Positions 1 to 8,066 of a DNA stretch of 64,000 nt are shown in pieces. Each line of letters starts with the position of its first letter. Within the stretch, counting starts at the first letter, position 1. Origin of the DNA: Parahoeflea alexandrii (GTDB taxonomy: Bacteria > Pseudomonadota > Alphaproteobacteria > Rhizobiales > Rhizobiaceae); NCBI RefSeq assembly GCF_024105735.1, contig NZ_JAAAML010000001.1, forward strand, positions 620,001-684,000, in the 5' to 3' direction. Below the pieces are notes generated by a model. It saw only the letters and a program-made list of their open reading frames with translations. It was not told the origin of the DNA and ran no database searches. The translations under genes and the position numbers were made by a program.

Positions 1-472
<472 letters not shown>

Positions 473-669
473 TTGGGACCGCCTGTTTTTTCGGCCGCGT
501 CGCTCCGTGCGCAGGATCACGCAAGGGGACGGGGCGCCAACCCGTTTGCCCGCCTTTTAGCGGGGGTTTTGATGATTGCAAGCACACATCGCCAAGCGGT
601 GTAATTTTTCTGTTAAACTTCTCGAGCCGTGACGCGGCGAGGCCACAGCACGACACATCCCCAGGGTTG

Positions 670-1272
670 CTACAGGCCGCGCCACGCAATGTAGTCAGAG
701 AGGGTGCGGGTGGCGATCTGCTCCATCACACTGGCGGGCACGGAGGCCCACGGATCACCAGAGCCGCCCGGGAAGCTCTCCTGCCCCTGGATGCGCGTCA
801 GACGGGTGCCTGAGGGATCGAGAATGTCCCAGACATAGTAGACGGTGGTCTGGCCGTCGAAGCTGTCGGCTGAAAAATACCCTTTGAGCACATGCTCACC
901 GCCCGGATCGGAGGCGCTGAGGATCGCAAGGCCGCGATTGCGGGCCTCGACGGCCAGTTGCCGTGACAGCGGGGTGACCGCATTCACCGGCGCGCCGATG
1001 ACCGGCATGAAACGGATCTGCCCGCGAACCTGGCCGGCGGGGAGGGCTGCCTGTGTGGGGGCCTGTCCTTGCGGGACTGTTGCCTGTGTCGGAGGCGCAG
1101 CCGCGGTTCCAGGTGCGCCGGCAAACGGATCAAAGCCGCCTGGCGATGGCGTATCCGCAACCTGTTGCTGCTCACCGGGAATCGGCTGGAGAGACTGCTC
1201 TGTGACATTGCAGCCCGCCAGTCCCGTCGCCAGTATGGCGATCATGCCGATAAATCTGATGCCTTGCATCAT
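670..1272 (-). CDS. Putative outer-membrane lipoprotein of unknown function
   Basis: 200 residues. The N-terminus is a lipoprotein signal with lipobox LAGC (Cys about residue 21). A Pro/Gln/Ala-rich linker covers roughly residues 30-85 and a compact C-terminal domain follows from about residue 88 (QIRFMPVIGAPVNAVTPL). There is no Asp at +2 after the Cys (Asn instead), which favours the outer membrane by the usual sorting rule, though that rule is weak in alphaproteobacteria. Two adjacent ATG codons (1272 and 1269) are possible starts; GGGAAG is better spaced for the second. It lies between the M24-fold gene and prs on the same strand. I do not recognise the family. Confidence 0.85.
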   Translation of the reverse strand: MMQGIRFIGMIAILATGLAGCNVTEQSLQPIPGEQQQVADTPSPGGFDPFAGAPGTAAAPPTQATVPQGQAPTQAALPAGQVRGQIRFMPVIGAPVNAVTPLSRQLAVEARNRGLAILSASDPGGEHVLKGYFSADSFDGQTTVYYVWDILDPSGTRLTRIQGQESFPGGSGDPWASVPASVMEQIATRTLSDYIAWRGL

Positions 1273-1421
1273 GCTTCCCGCCCGTTTCCCATGCTGTTAT
1301 GAAATCCCGGAGGCAGGCCTGTCAATCTTTGACGAGACGGGTGGGCAGGATGGTGAAGCCCTACACCTTGTCGATGCGGCAGGCTGCAAGACTTCAAAAA
1401 GGCGGATGCCGGCCGGATCGT

Positions 1422-2576
1422 TCAGGCGGCGATGATCAGATCAAGTGGTTTGGCAGACAGGGATTCAGGCTCATCCTGGGTCGTCAGATAGGTCTGGCCG
1501 AGGGTCATCGCGGTCCCGGTTTCCGAATCCATGATGATCATGTGCACGAACAGCGTCATGTCCGGGGCGATCTCCAGCGGGTTGCCGGTGTGGAACATCT
1601 GGTGCTCCATCCAGCTCGGGGTAAACCGCGCGCCGACCGAGTAGCCGCAGGCGTTGAGGCGATGACGCGTCAGGCCGCGCTCGTCCATGACCTCGGAATG
1701 GGCGTCGAACACATCTCCAAAGGTGGTGCCAGGCTTGAGGATGGCGGTGATGGCGTCCAGCGACAGCCTGCAGGCCTCGTAGAGTTCGACGTGGCGGGGT
1801 GTCGGCTCGCCCAGGATCACGGTGCGCATCATCGGGGCATGGTAATGGGCGAAGACACCGGCCCACTCGAGCGTGAGCTGGTCGTTTGCCTCGAGCTGGC
1901 GGCGCCCGGCCTTGTAGCGGCACAAAAGCGCGTCCTCGCCGGAGCCGATGATGAACTCGTTGGCAGGATAGTCCCCGCCGCCGGAGAACACAGCGCCCTG
2001 CATCGCCGCCAGAATGTCGGCCTCGCTGCCGCCGGGCTTGATCAAGGGCATGGCCGCATCGAGCGCCGCGTCGGACAATTCCGCCGCACGCCTGGCATAG
2101 ACGATTTCCGCCGGGCTCTTGATCAACCGCAAGCGACTGACGACGTGGGAGGCGTCAACCAGCTCGGCAAAGCTCTGAAGCTGATTGTCGAGCTTGTGGC
2201 AGTTTGCGCCGGTCAGTCCGTGGGTATCGTACTCGACGCCAATGCGGGCGCCGAGCAGATCGAGGTCGGAGAGCAGGTTCTTCAGGTCCAGCGCGGGATC
2301 GGCGTTGGTCCTGTCGGTCCAGACCATGATCCGCTCGATGTTGGATGTCTGCCGGGCCTGGCGCAAGTCGGCCGAACGCGTCAGCAGGGTCATGTTGCCA
2401 TCGGCCTTGACCACCAGGCACTGGAAGAAGCAGAAACCGAAGGTGTCGTAGCCGGTCAGCCAGTACATGCTTTCCTGGGCGAACAGCAGAATGGCGTCGA
2501 GCTTTTCCTCGCGCATGCTGGCGGTAAGCTTGTCCAGACGGGCGGCGTATTCCTCGCGTTCAAAATGCAGGGCCAT
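1422..2576 (-). CDS. M24-fold (Xaa-Pro peptidase/creatinase superfamily) protein with degenerate metal site
   Basis: 384 residues with the two-domain pita-bread architecture: creatinase N-domain to about residue 140, catalytic-type domain after SPAEIVYARRAAELS. The start at 2576 (MALHFEREEYAARL) has AAGGAGG just upstream; the frame stays open further upstream but that part is low complexity. Aligned by eye to prolidase, four of five metal ligands are replaced and the fifth is conservatively changed: the first Asp is Glu (LEWAG), the second is Pro (APMMRT), the His is Tyr (CGYSVG), one Glu is His (LFVHMI) and the last is Gln or nearby. A metal-independent hydrolase (creatinase or ectoine-hydrolase type) or a pseudoenzyme is more likely than an aminopeptidase. 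It overlaps the end of pgeF by 17 bp, so it is probably cotranscribed. Confidence 0.88.
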   Translation of the reverse strand: MALHFEREEYAARLDKLTASMREEKLDAILLFAQESMYWLTGYDTFGFCFFQCLVVKADGNMTLLTRSADLRQARQTSNIERIMVWTDRTNADPALDLKNLLSDLDLLGARIGVEYDTHGLTGANCHKLDNQLQSFAELVDASHVVSRLRLIKSPAEIVYARRAAELSDAALDAAMPLIKPGGSEADILAAMQGAVFSGGGDYPANEFIIGSGEDALLCRYKAGRRQLEANDQLTLEWAGVFAHYHAPMMRTVILGEPTPRHVELYEACRLSLDAITAILKPGTTFGDVFDAHSEVMDERGLTRHRLNACGYSVGARFTPSWMEHQMFHTGNPLEIAPDMTLFVHMIIMDSETGTAMTLGQTYLTTQDEPESLSAKPLDLIIAA

Positions 2577-3378
2577 GGGCGTCCTCCTTGATGGCGATGG
2601 CGGAGATCTGTCGTCCGTAATCGGGTTCGTTGCGGTGGGTGGAGCGGCGGTAGGAATACCAGGCCTGCTCATCGGCATAGGTGCAATCGGGAAGCATTTC
2701 GGATCTCAGCCCGGCCTTGAGCAACCGGTCGACCGTGTACTGCCGGAGATCGAACAGGGCGTGTCCCGGTCTCGACGAGGCCTTGAAATAGGTGTCATGA
2801 GCAGCATCACGGGCGAGGAAGCGGTCTACGAATTCCGGCCCGACCTCGTAGTTCTCCTGACTGATCGACGGGCCAAGGGTCGCGACGATACGCGCGGGCT
2901 TCGCGCCCAGTTGCTGCATTGCCTCAATGGTGCTTTCGAGCACACCGTCAAAGGCGCCGCGCCAGCCGGCGTGGGCTGCGCCGATGACGCCCGCTTCCGC
3001 ATCGGCAAACAGCACCGGACCGCAATCAGCGGTCAGCACGCCGATCACCAGTCCGGGGGTGCCGGTAACCAGCGCGTCGGCTTCCGGCCGCTCGGCGCGG
3101 TTCCCGGACGTTGCGATATGCACCCGCGGCGAATGCACCTGATGCACGGTGACCAGCCGGTCGAGATCCAGTCCGAACCAGCGGCTGACCCGGGTGCGAT
3201 TTTCGATGATGTCTGCGCGGTCGTCCTTCGAGCCAAGGCCAACGTTCAGGCCGTTGTAAAGTCCCTTGGAGACGCCGCCGGCCCGGTTGAAGAAACCATG
3301 GGCGATGCGGTTGTCCGGGGACAAGCCATCCAGCAGTGCGCTTCGCACCGGGGCTGGTGCGTTGCCCTCAACCGTCAT
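2560..3378 (-). CDS. pgeF: Peptidoglycan editing factor PgeF (YfiH/laccase-domain family)
   Basis: 272 residues, close to the usual family length. Cu-oxidase_4/YfiH-fold enzyme; in E. coli PgeF removes wrongly incorporated amino acids from peptidoglycan precursors, and homologues act on purine nucleosides. Conserved metal-site motifs are seen: HQVHSPRVH, GVLTADCGPVLFAD and GAAHAGWRGAFDG. The ATG at 3378 has GGGAGGAG eight bases upstream, which decides the start over an in-frame TTG at 3486 that would overlap the methyltransferase stop. The third gene of the lgt-led operon; its end overlaps the start of the M24-fold gene. Confidence 0.93.
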   Translation of the reverse strand: MTVEGNAPAPVRSALLDGLSPDNRIAHGFFNRAGGVSKGLYNGLNVGLGSKDDRADIIENRTRVSRWFGLDLDRLVTVHQVHSPRVHIATSGNRAERPEADALVTGTPGLVIGVLTADCGPVLFADAEAGVIGAAHAGWRGAFDGVLESTIEAMQQLGAKPARIVATLGPSISQENYEVGPEFVDRFLARDAAHDTYFKASSRPGHALFDLRQYTVDRLLKAGLRSEMLPDCTYADEQAWYSYRRSTHRNEPDYGRQISAIAIKEDAHGPAF

Positions 3379-3482
3379 GAACTGCTCCTCCCGTAGGGCC
3401 TGTGGGGCGAGTCGAATCCGCCGATCGTGCCTCTCAGCGCGCAGATGGTGGCCATCCGGGCTGCTCCTGTCAATTGACCGGT

Positions 3483-4583
3483 TCAAGCCTGTTGGGGATC
3501 AAAGGGCGCAATGCGGACCTTCCGGCCGCTGACCGCCAGGACCTTGAACAGCGCTCCCATGCGGCCTTCCCCTTCGCCGGCGAGCCGGTTGACCGCGTCG
3601 CCTATGGTCGCCTGAGTCAAACTGTCACGTCCGGCGCCCAAAGCTCCCGCACGCTCGAGGATGCCCAGGCCCAGGAGAAAATCGCCCTGGGTGAGGGGGC
3701 GGTGGACATGGGCGCCGGCGGCCCCCGCGGCCTCGGCCAGGACCTGGAAGTCGACATGGCTGGTCAGGTCGGCCTCGCCCGGGCGGGCCAGCGGTGGGTC
3801 AAATTCATGCTGGTGGACGGCTTGCAATGTGTCGCCGAAACCAGTGACCAGATGGCCATAATCGATGATCAGGGCGGTGCCCCCGTCACGCACGAGTTTC
3901 GCGGCCACGGCCTGCATCACAGCCGCCCGTGCCGGCGAGATCTCGAAAATCTCGCCTTCGCGGACAGCCGCTTCGGGGATGGGCAACAGCGAAGTGTCGA
4001 GACCAGCCGGGCCGAGGCCGAAAGCCAGGGCGCCTGTGTCATCGAGCCCGACCATGCGCTCGGAAAAACCCTGCCGCGTCTTGATGAACTGGCGAATTGG
4101 TATGGCGTCGAACAATTCGTTGGCGACCATCAGGGTAAAGCCCGCCGGGATCTCCTCGAAGGCGTCGTGCCAGCTGATCCTCTGCTTGACCCGGACCAGT
4201 GTCTGGCGCTGCACATTGCGCAGCCGCTCGCTGGTTTCGACCATGTGGATCGTGGCTTGTTCGTAAAGGGCCGGCGCCAGGCGGGAGATTACCCGCAACG
4301 CGTCCGACATCAGCGTTCCGCGTCCCGGTCCGATTTCGATGATCCGGGTGTTTTCAGGCGCGCCCTGGACATGCCATGCCTGGACCAGGAACACGCCGAT
4401 CATCTCGCCAAAAAGCTGCGAGATTTCCGGAGCGGTGATGAAGTCGCCGGACTGGCCGAAGGGCTCGCGGCTCTGATAGTAGCCATGGTCGGGATCGGCC
4501 AGGCAAAGCGAAAAGTAGTCCGAGATCTTCAGCGGTCCGGTTTGCTGGATAAGGTTCCTGATCTTCTCGGCAAGCGGTGTCAT
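3483..4583 (-). CDS. Class I SAM-dependent methyltransferase, NDUFAF7/MidA (DUF185) family
   Basis: 366 residues. The mitochondrial relative NDUFAF7 dimethylates an arginine of complex I subunit NDUFS2; the bacterial target is not established. Visible family motifs are DYFSLCLADPDHGYYQ near the N-terminus, the SAM-binding loop IIEIGPGRGTLMSD near residue 85 and VANELFDAIPIRQF in the middle. I chose ATG 4583 (MTPLAEKIRN). A TTG at 4610 would give a four-base overlap with the lgt stop, so either start is compatible with translational coupling. Sits between lgt and pgeF. Confidence 0.9.
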   Translation of the reverse strand: MTPLAEKIRNLIQQTGPLKISDYFSLCLADPDHGYYQSREPFGQSGDFITAPEISQLFGEMIGVFLVQAWHVQGAPENTRIIEIGPGRGTLMSDALRVISRLAPALYEQATIHMVETSERLRNVQRQTLVRVKQRISWHDAFEEIPAGFTLMVANELFDAIPIRQFIKTRQGFSERMVGLDDTGALAFGLGPAGLDTSLLPIPEAAVREGEIFEISPARAAVMQAVAAKLVRDGGTALIIDYGHLVTGFGDTLQAVHQHEFDPPLARPGEADLTSHVDFQVLAEAAGAAGAHVHRPLTQGDFLLGLGILERAGALGAGRDSLTQATIGDAVNRLAGEGEGRMGALFKVLAVSGRKVRIAPFDPQQA

Positions 4584-4606
4584 CCCTGGGACCTTTCCGG
4601 ACTTGC

Positions 4607-5440
4607 TCAAGCGCGTGATCTGGCGGTCGCGACCGCCCAGATGCCGACCGCCAGCATCGGCAGTGACAGCACCATGCCCATGGTCAGCCAGCCGCCCGCG
4701 AGGTATCCGATCTGGACGTCCGGCTCCCGAAAGAACTCGATGAAAATCCGCGACAGCGCATAGCCGATAACGAAGCAGCCCGCGACCAGCCCGGGTTGGC
4801 TGAGAGCCTTGCGGCGGTAGATCAGCCAGGCCAGGACAGCGAGCAGAAGCAGGCCCTCGAGGGCGGCTTCATAGAGTTGCGTGGGGTGGCGGGGGAACGG
4901 GCCGCCAGTCGGGAAGACGAAAGCCCAGGGCACATCGGTGAGTTTGCCCCAGAGCTCGGAATTGATGAAATTCGCCAGGCGGCCGAAGAACAGGCCCACC
5001 GGGACAACGGCGCAGACGATGTCGAACAGGCTGAAGACCGGGATGCCGCGGCTGCGGGCAAACAGGATCATAGCGACCAGGGTACCCAGAAGGCCGCCAT
5101 GAAAGGACATTCCGCCATTCCAGATTTCCAGCGCGCGCATCGGATTGGCTGCAACGGATGCAAAGTCATAGAACAGAATGTATCCGATGCGCCCGCCGGC
5201 GACGATGCCGACGGTCGCCCAGATCAGGAAGTCATCAATGTCGAGCTGTGTCATGCGCGGACCGGACTGCGGCCAGAGGCTGTCGTTGGCCACAAGCCTG
5301 CGGGCATACTGCCAGCCGAGCAGGATGCCGACCACATAGGCAAGCCCGTACCAGCGCACCTGCACCGGGCCGATGGCAAAGATTACCGGATCAATGTCCG
5401 GAAAGGCCATCAGCGACAACAGTGTTGCGGTGTGCTCCAA
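4607..5440 (-). CDS. lgt: Prolipoprotein diacylglyceryl transferase
   Basis: 277 residues, an integral inner-membrane enzyme with about seven transmembrane segments. It transfers diacylglycerol from phosphatidylglycerol to the lipobox cysteine of prolipoproteins. Visible signatures are [38 protein letters not shown] and the Lgt signature [18 protein letters not shown] place the start at a TTG (5440), because AGGAAGGA lies at good spacing before it, whereas the internal ATG at 5410 has no ribosome binding site. First gene of a four-gene minus-strand run (lgt, methyltransferase, pgeF, M24-fold gene). Confidence 0.96.
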   Translation of the reverse strand: MEHTATLLSLMAFPDIDPVIFAIGPVQVRWYGLAYVVGILLGWQYARRLVANDSLWPQSGPRMTQLDIDDFLIWATVGIVAGGRIGYILFYDFASVAANPMRALEIWNGGMSFHGGLLGTLVAMILFARSRGIPVFSLFDIVCAVVPVGLFFGRLANFINSELWGKLTDVPWAFVFPTGGPFPRHPTQLYEAALEGLLLLAVLAWLIYRRKALSQPGLVAGCFVIGYALSRIFIEFFREPDVQIGYLAGGWLTMGMVLSLPMLAVGIWAVATARSRA

Positions 5441-5674
5441 CGCGGTGTCCTTCCTGTCTGAGCGGGAGGATGTGGTTCCCGGACAGCATCGTCATTGTTA
5501 CAGGGCAGCCACTCTACCCGTGTTCCGTACAGAATTGATCCTCTGGCATGGCATGCGGGCTTTGCGCAAGCCTTGCGCTGCATGGTTTGGCTTGCAACTC
5601 GGCGCCGGAATGCTTACCTCAGATCCTGACTGCAAAGGCGAAGCCGCCCGAATGAACCCGAAACAGGGATGACG

Positions 5675-5986
5675 ATGATGAACAGCGGATCGAACAGACT
5701 TCTCGACGAACTTGCCAAGGTGATGACCGACGCGGCGGGTGCGGCCCAGGGTGTGCGGCGGGAAATGGAAACCGCCATGCGCAGTCAGCTCGAACGGCTT
5801 CTCAATTCGATGGATCTGGTCAAGCGCGAAGAGTTCGAGGCGGTTCGTGACATGGCGGTCAAGGCGCGTGAAGAGAATGACGCGCTGTCGGCACGGCTCG
5901 ATGCCCTTGAAAAGAAGCCGACTGCGACGGCTTCGCAAGCCGCCAAACGGCCTGTATCCAAGAAGGCTCCTCCGAAGGACGCCTGA
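5675..5986 (+). CDS. UbiK/BMFP (membrane fusogenic) family accessory factor
   Basis: About 103 residues. Short helical protein with the layout of the UbiK/BMFP family (formerly DUF526): an amphipathic N-terminal helix (LLDELAKVMTDAAGAAQG), then a conserved EFEAVRDMAVKAREENDALSARLDALE coiled-coil region (quoted in part: EFEAVRDMAVKAREEN), then a Lys/Ala-rich tail. In gammaproteobacteria UbiK supports ubiquinone synthesis; in Brucella the BMFP protein is trimeric and fusogenic. ATG codons at 5669, 5675 and 5678 are in frame; CAGGG is best spaced for 5675. Divergent from lgt. Confidence 0.85.
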   Translation: MMNSGSNRLLDELAKVMTDAAGAAQGVRREMETAMRSQLERLLNSMDLVKREEFEAVRDMAVKAREENDALSARLDALEKKPTATASQAAKRPVSKKAPPKDA

Positions 5987-6035
5987 GGGTCGATTGTACC
6001 CAATTTTTTTTGCACAGGTTATCCACCGGACCGCG

Positions 6036-6053
6036 AGGCTCAAAAAGCCTTTT
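6036..6053 (+). terminator. Possible terminator after the UbiK-family gene
   Basis: A 5-bp stem AGGCT / AGCCT around an A-rich loop, followed by TTT. Another weak element (GGGT-N7-ACCC followed by eight T) lies just upstream at about 5987-6009. Together they may end the UbiK-family transcript. Confidence 0.4.
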
Positions 6054-6057
6054 GCGT

Positions 6058-6073
6058 GAGTCAGTTATGACTC
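6058..6073. promoter_or_regulatory. Palindrome upstream of the YbjN-domain gene
   Basis: Perfect 6-bp inverted repeat GAGTCA-GTTA-TGACTC, about 250 bp before the YbjN-domain start. It could be an operator for a dimeric regulator; the cognate protein is unknown. Confidence 0.3.
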
Positions 6074-6321
6074 CCGGCGGAATCACTTTCGCAGGTCGGT
6101 CCACAGGCTTCGGCTGACAAAATGCTGCCGGGGGACTGGCGCTCGGACTCTGCATTTATACACTGATTCTAAATGATGATTCGGAACGGGCAGCAAACAG
6201 CCCCGGCAGGAGTCGCAAATGCGTGCGCCCCGGGATGCGGGTGAATCATGCGTGAGAGAATTGGTTGTCCGGATGCCGCAGGAGCGGTTCGCCGGACGCT
6301 TGAAATGAAGCTAGGTGGGGC

Positions 6322-6822
6322 ATGAATCTCAGTAATTTCGAATTCGAACGGCACTCCAATCCGGTAGACATGATCGAATTCGTGGCGGCGTCCAACGACT
6401 GGACGTTCGAACGCTCCGGTGAACACGAGATCGCGATGACGGTCGAGGGGCACTGGACCGATTATCACGTGTCGTTTTCCTGGATGGAGGACTGCGAGGC
6501 GCTGCATATCGCCAGCGCATTCGACATCAAGGTTCCGGACATGCGGGTCACCGAGGTGATGAAGCTTCTCTCCCATGTCAACGGCCAGGTGCTTATGGGG
6601 CATTTCGACCTCTGGCAGCAGGAGCATGTGATCATCTTCCGCCAGTCTCTGCTTCTGGCTGGCGGTGCCGAGCCGACCAACCGCCAGGTCGAGGTGCTGC
6701 TGTCCAACGCGCTTGATTCCTGCGAGGCCTATTTCCAGGCCTTCCAGTTTGTCGTCTGGTCGGGAATGGATGCCAAGTCGGCGATCACGGCCGTGATGTT
6801 CGAAACGCGCGGCGAGGCATGA
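6322..6822 (+). CDS. YbjN-domain protein
   Basis: 166 residues, single domain, no signal peptide. The pattern fits the YbjN family (type III secretion chaperone-like fold): VEGHWTDYHVSFSWMEDCEALHIASAFD (part: YHVSFSWMEDCEALHI) and a central MKLLSHVNGQVLMGHFDLW segment. E. coli YbjN is a general stress/motility modulator; the rhizobial role is unknown. It ends two bases before proC, so the two are cotranscribed and probably translationally coupled. Confidence 0.88.
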   Translation: MNLSNFEFERHSNPVDMIEFVAASNDWTFERSGEHEIAMTVEGHWTDYHVSFSWMEDCEALHIASAFDIKVPDMRVTEVMKLLSHVNGQVLMGHFDLWQQEHVIIFRQSLLLAGGAEPTNRQVEVLLSNALDSCEAYFQAFQFVVWSGMDAKSAITAVMFETRGEA

Positions 6823-6823
6823 G

Positions 6824-7636
6824 ATGATTTCTCCCGGCACTCCCCTGGTTCTGGTCGGCGCCGGCAATATGGGCGGCGCCATGCTCAGCGGCTGGCTGGA
6901 TGCAGGGACTGATCCGGCCGCGATTGTCGTGATCGACCCGAAGCCGCCGGAAGCGATGGTGGAGCGGCTGGCGAATGCCGGTGTGAGATGCGAAGCCTCC
7001 GCGCCTCAGGGCGTGACCGCGGGCATCCTGATGCTGGCGGTCAAGCCGCAGATCATGGATGCTGTGCTGCCCGGCCTGAAAGGCCTCGTCGGTCCGGACA
7101 CGGTCAGCCTGTCGGTCGCTGCCGGCAAGACGATTTCCTATTTTGAAGAGCGGCTTGGCGGCGCGGTGGTCCGGACCATTCCGAACACACCGGCGATGGT
7201 CGGACGCGGCATTACCGGCGCGGTCGCAAATGCGGCCGTGAGTGCAGAAGCGAAAGCCGAGATCGACCGCTTGTTGTCGGTTTGCGGGCCGGTTGAATGG
7301 GTTGAAGACGAAGCGATGATCGATGCGATCACCGCAGTGTCGGGCAGCGGCCCGGCCTATGTCTTCTATCTCGTCGAGTGCATGGCGGAGGCGGGGCGCA
7401 AATGCGGCCTGCCGGCGGACCTTGCCATGCGGCTCGCACGGGAAACCGTCACCGGCGCCGGAGAGTTGATGCACCGGTCCCCGAGCGAGGCTGAGACACT
7501 GAGGCAGAACGTGACCTCGCCGAACGGCACGACGGCGGCGGCTCTGTCGGTGCTGATGGCGGAGGACGGCATCCAGCCGGTGTTCGACAAGGCGCTGAAG
7601 GCTGCCGCCGACCGGTCCCGCGAACTGGCTTCCTGA
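6824..7636 (+). CDS. proC: Pyrroline-5-carboxylate reductase
   Basis: 270 residues, the standard length. Last step of proline synthesis: NAD(P)H-dependent reduction of pyrroline-5-carboxylate. Rossmann motif LVGAGNMGGAML at residues 10-21; the P5CR signature appears as VSGSGPAYVFYLVECMAEAG around residues 171-190. The start overlaps the tail of the YbjN-domain gene region, with GAGG upstream of ATG 6824. Followed after 29 bp by the CsaA-like gene. Confidence 0.97.
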   Translation: MISPGTPLVLVGAGNMGGAMLSGWLDAGTDPAAIVVIDPKPPEAMVERLANAGVRCEASAPQGVTAGILMLAVKPQIMDAVLPGLKGLVGPDTVSLSVAAGKTISYFEERLGGAVVRTIPNTPAMVGRGITGAVANAAVSAEAKAEIDRLLSVCGPVEWVEDEAMIDAITAVSGSGPAYVFYLVECMAEAGRKCGLPADLAMRLARETVTGAGELMHRSPSEAETLRQNVTSPNGTTAAALSVLMAEDGIQPVFDKALKAAADRSRELAS

Positions 7637-7665
7637 GATCCACCCTTTCAAGACATGCGAGGCCG

Positions 7666-8010
7666 ATGATGAGCGCGACGATTGCCTGGGATGATTTCGA
7701 GAAGGTCGATATTCGCACCGGCACCATTGTTGCCGCCGAACAGTTCCCTGAGGCGCGCAAGCCTGCCTTCAAGCTCCGGATCGATTTCGGGCCGGAGATC
7801 GGCGAGAAGAAATCATCGGCACAGATCACCGTGCATTACACGCCCGAAGGTCTCGTTGGACGGCAGGTGATGGCGGTGGTGAATTTTCCCCCGCGCCAGA
7901 TCGGGCCTTTCATGTCGGAAGTGCTGACACTGGGATTTGCCGATGCCAATGGCGATATCGTTCTGGCGGCGGTCGACAAGATGGTTCCGAACGGCGCCCG
8001 GCTGATGTGA
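7666..8010 (+). CDS. csaA: CsaA-like tRNA-binding (EMAPII/OB-fold) protein
   Basis: 114 residues, a single tRNA-binding OB domain: FEKVDIRTGTIVAAEQFPEA, then KSSAQITVHYTPEGLVGRQV and PRQIGPFMSEVLTLGF, matching CsaA rather than the MetG C-terminal domain by its stand-alone length. In Bacillus CsaA has chaperone-like activity linked to protein export; in rhizobia its role is inferred only. Two adjacent ATGs (7666, 7669) are possible. Last gene of the ybjN-like/proC run and convergent with the histidine kinase gene. Confidence 0.92.
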   Translation: MMSATIAWDDFEKVDIRTGTIVAAEQFPEARKPAFKLRIDFGPEIGEKKSSAQITVHYTPEGLVGRQVMAVVNFPPRQIGPFMSEVLTLGFADANGDIVLAAVDKMVPNGARLM

Positions 8011-8066
8011 CCGCGGCGCCTCGGGGTTTCTGAAAAGTCCCTGTTTAGACATTTGTGCCAGCCGTT

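Larger units (their letters stand above)
5987..6321. other. Intergenic region between UbiK-family gene and ybjN-like gene
   Basis: 335 bp without a credible gene. It holds the weak terminators noted above, the palindrome GAGTCA-GTTA-TGACTC (6058-6073) and an AT-richer stretch around 6150-6185 that could carry the promoter of the YbjN-domain gene. No conserved RNA is recognised. Confidence 0.5.

Noticed and set aside
500-560. CCCGC/GCGGG hairpin with TTTT in the prs leader
   Set aside because: The T-run follows on the plus strand where no gene ends; on the prs strand it lacks a U-tract, so it is not called a terminator.
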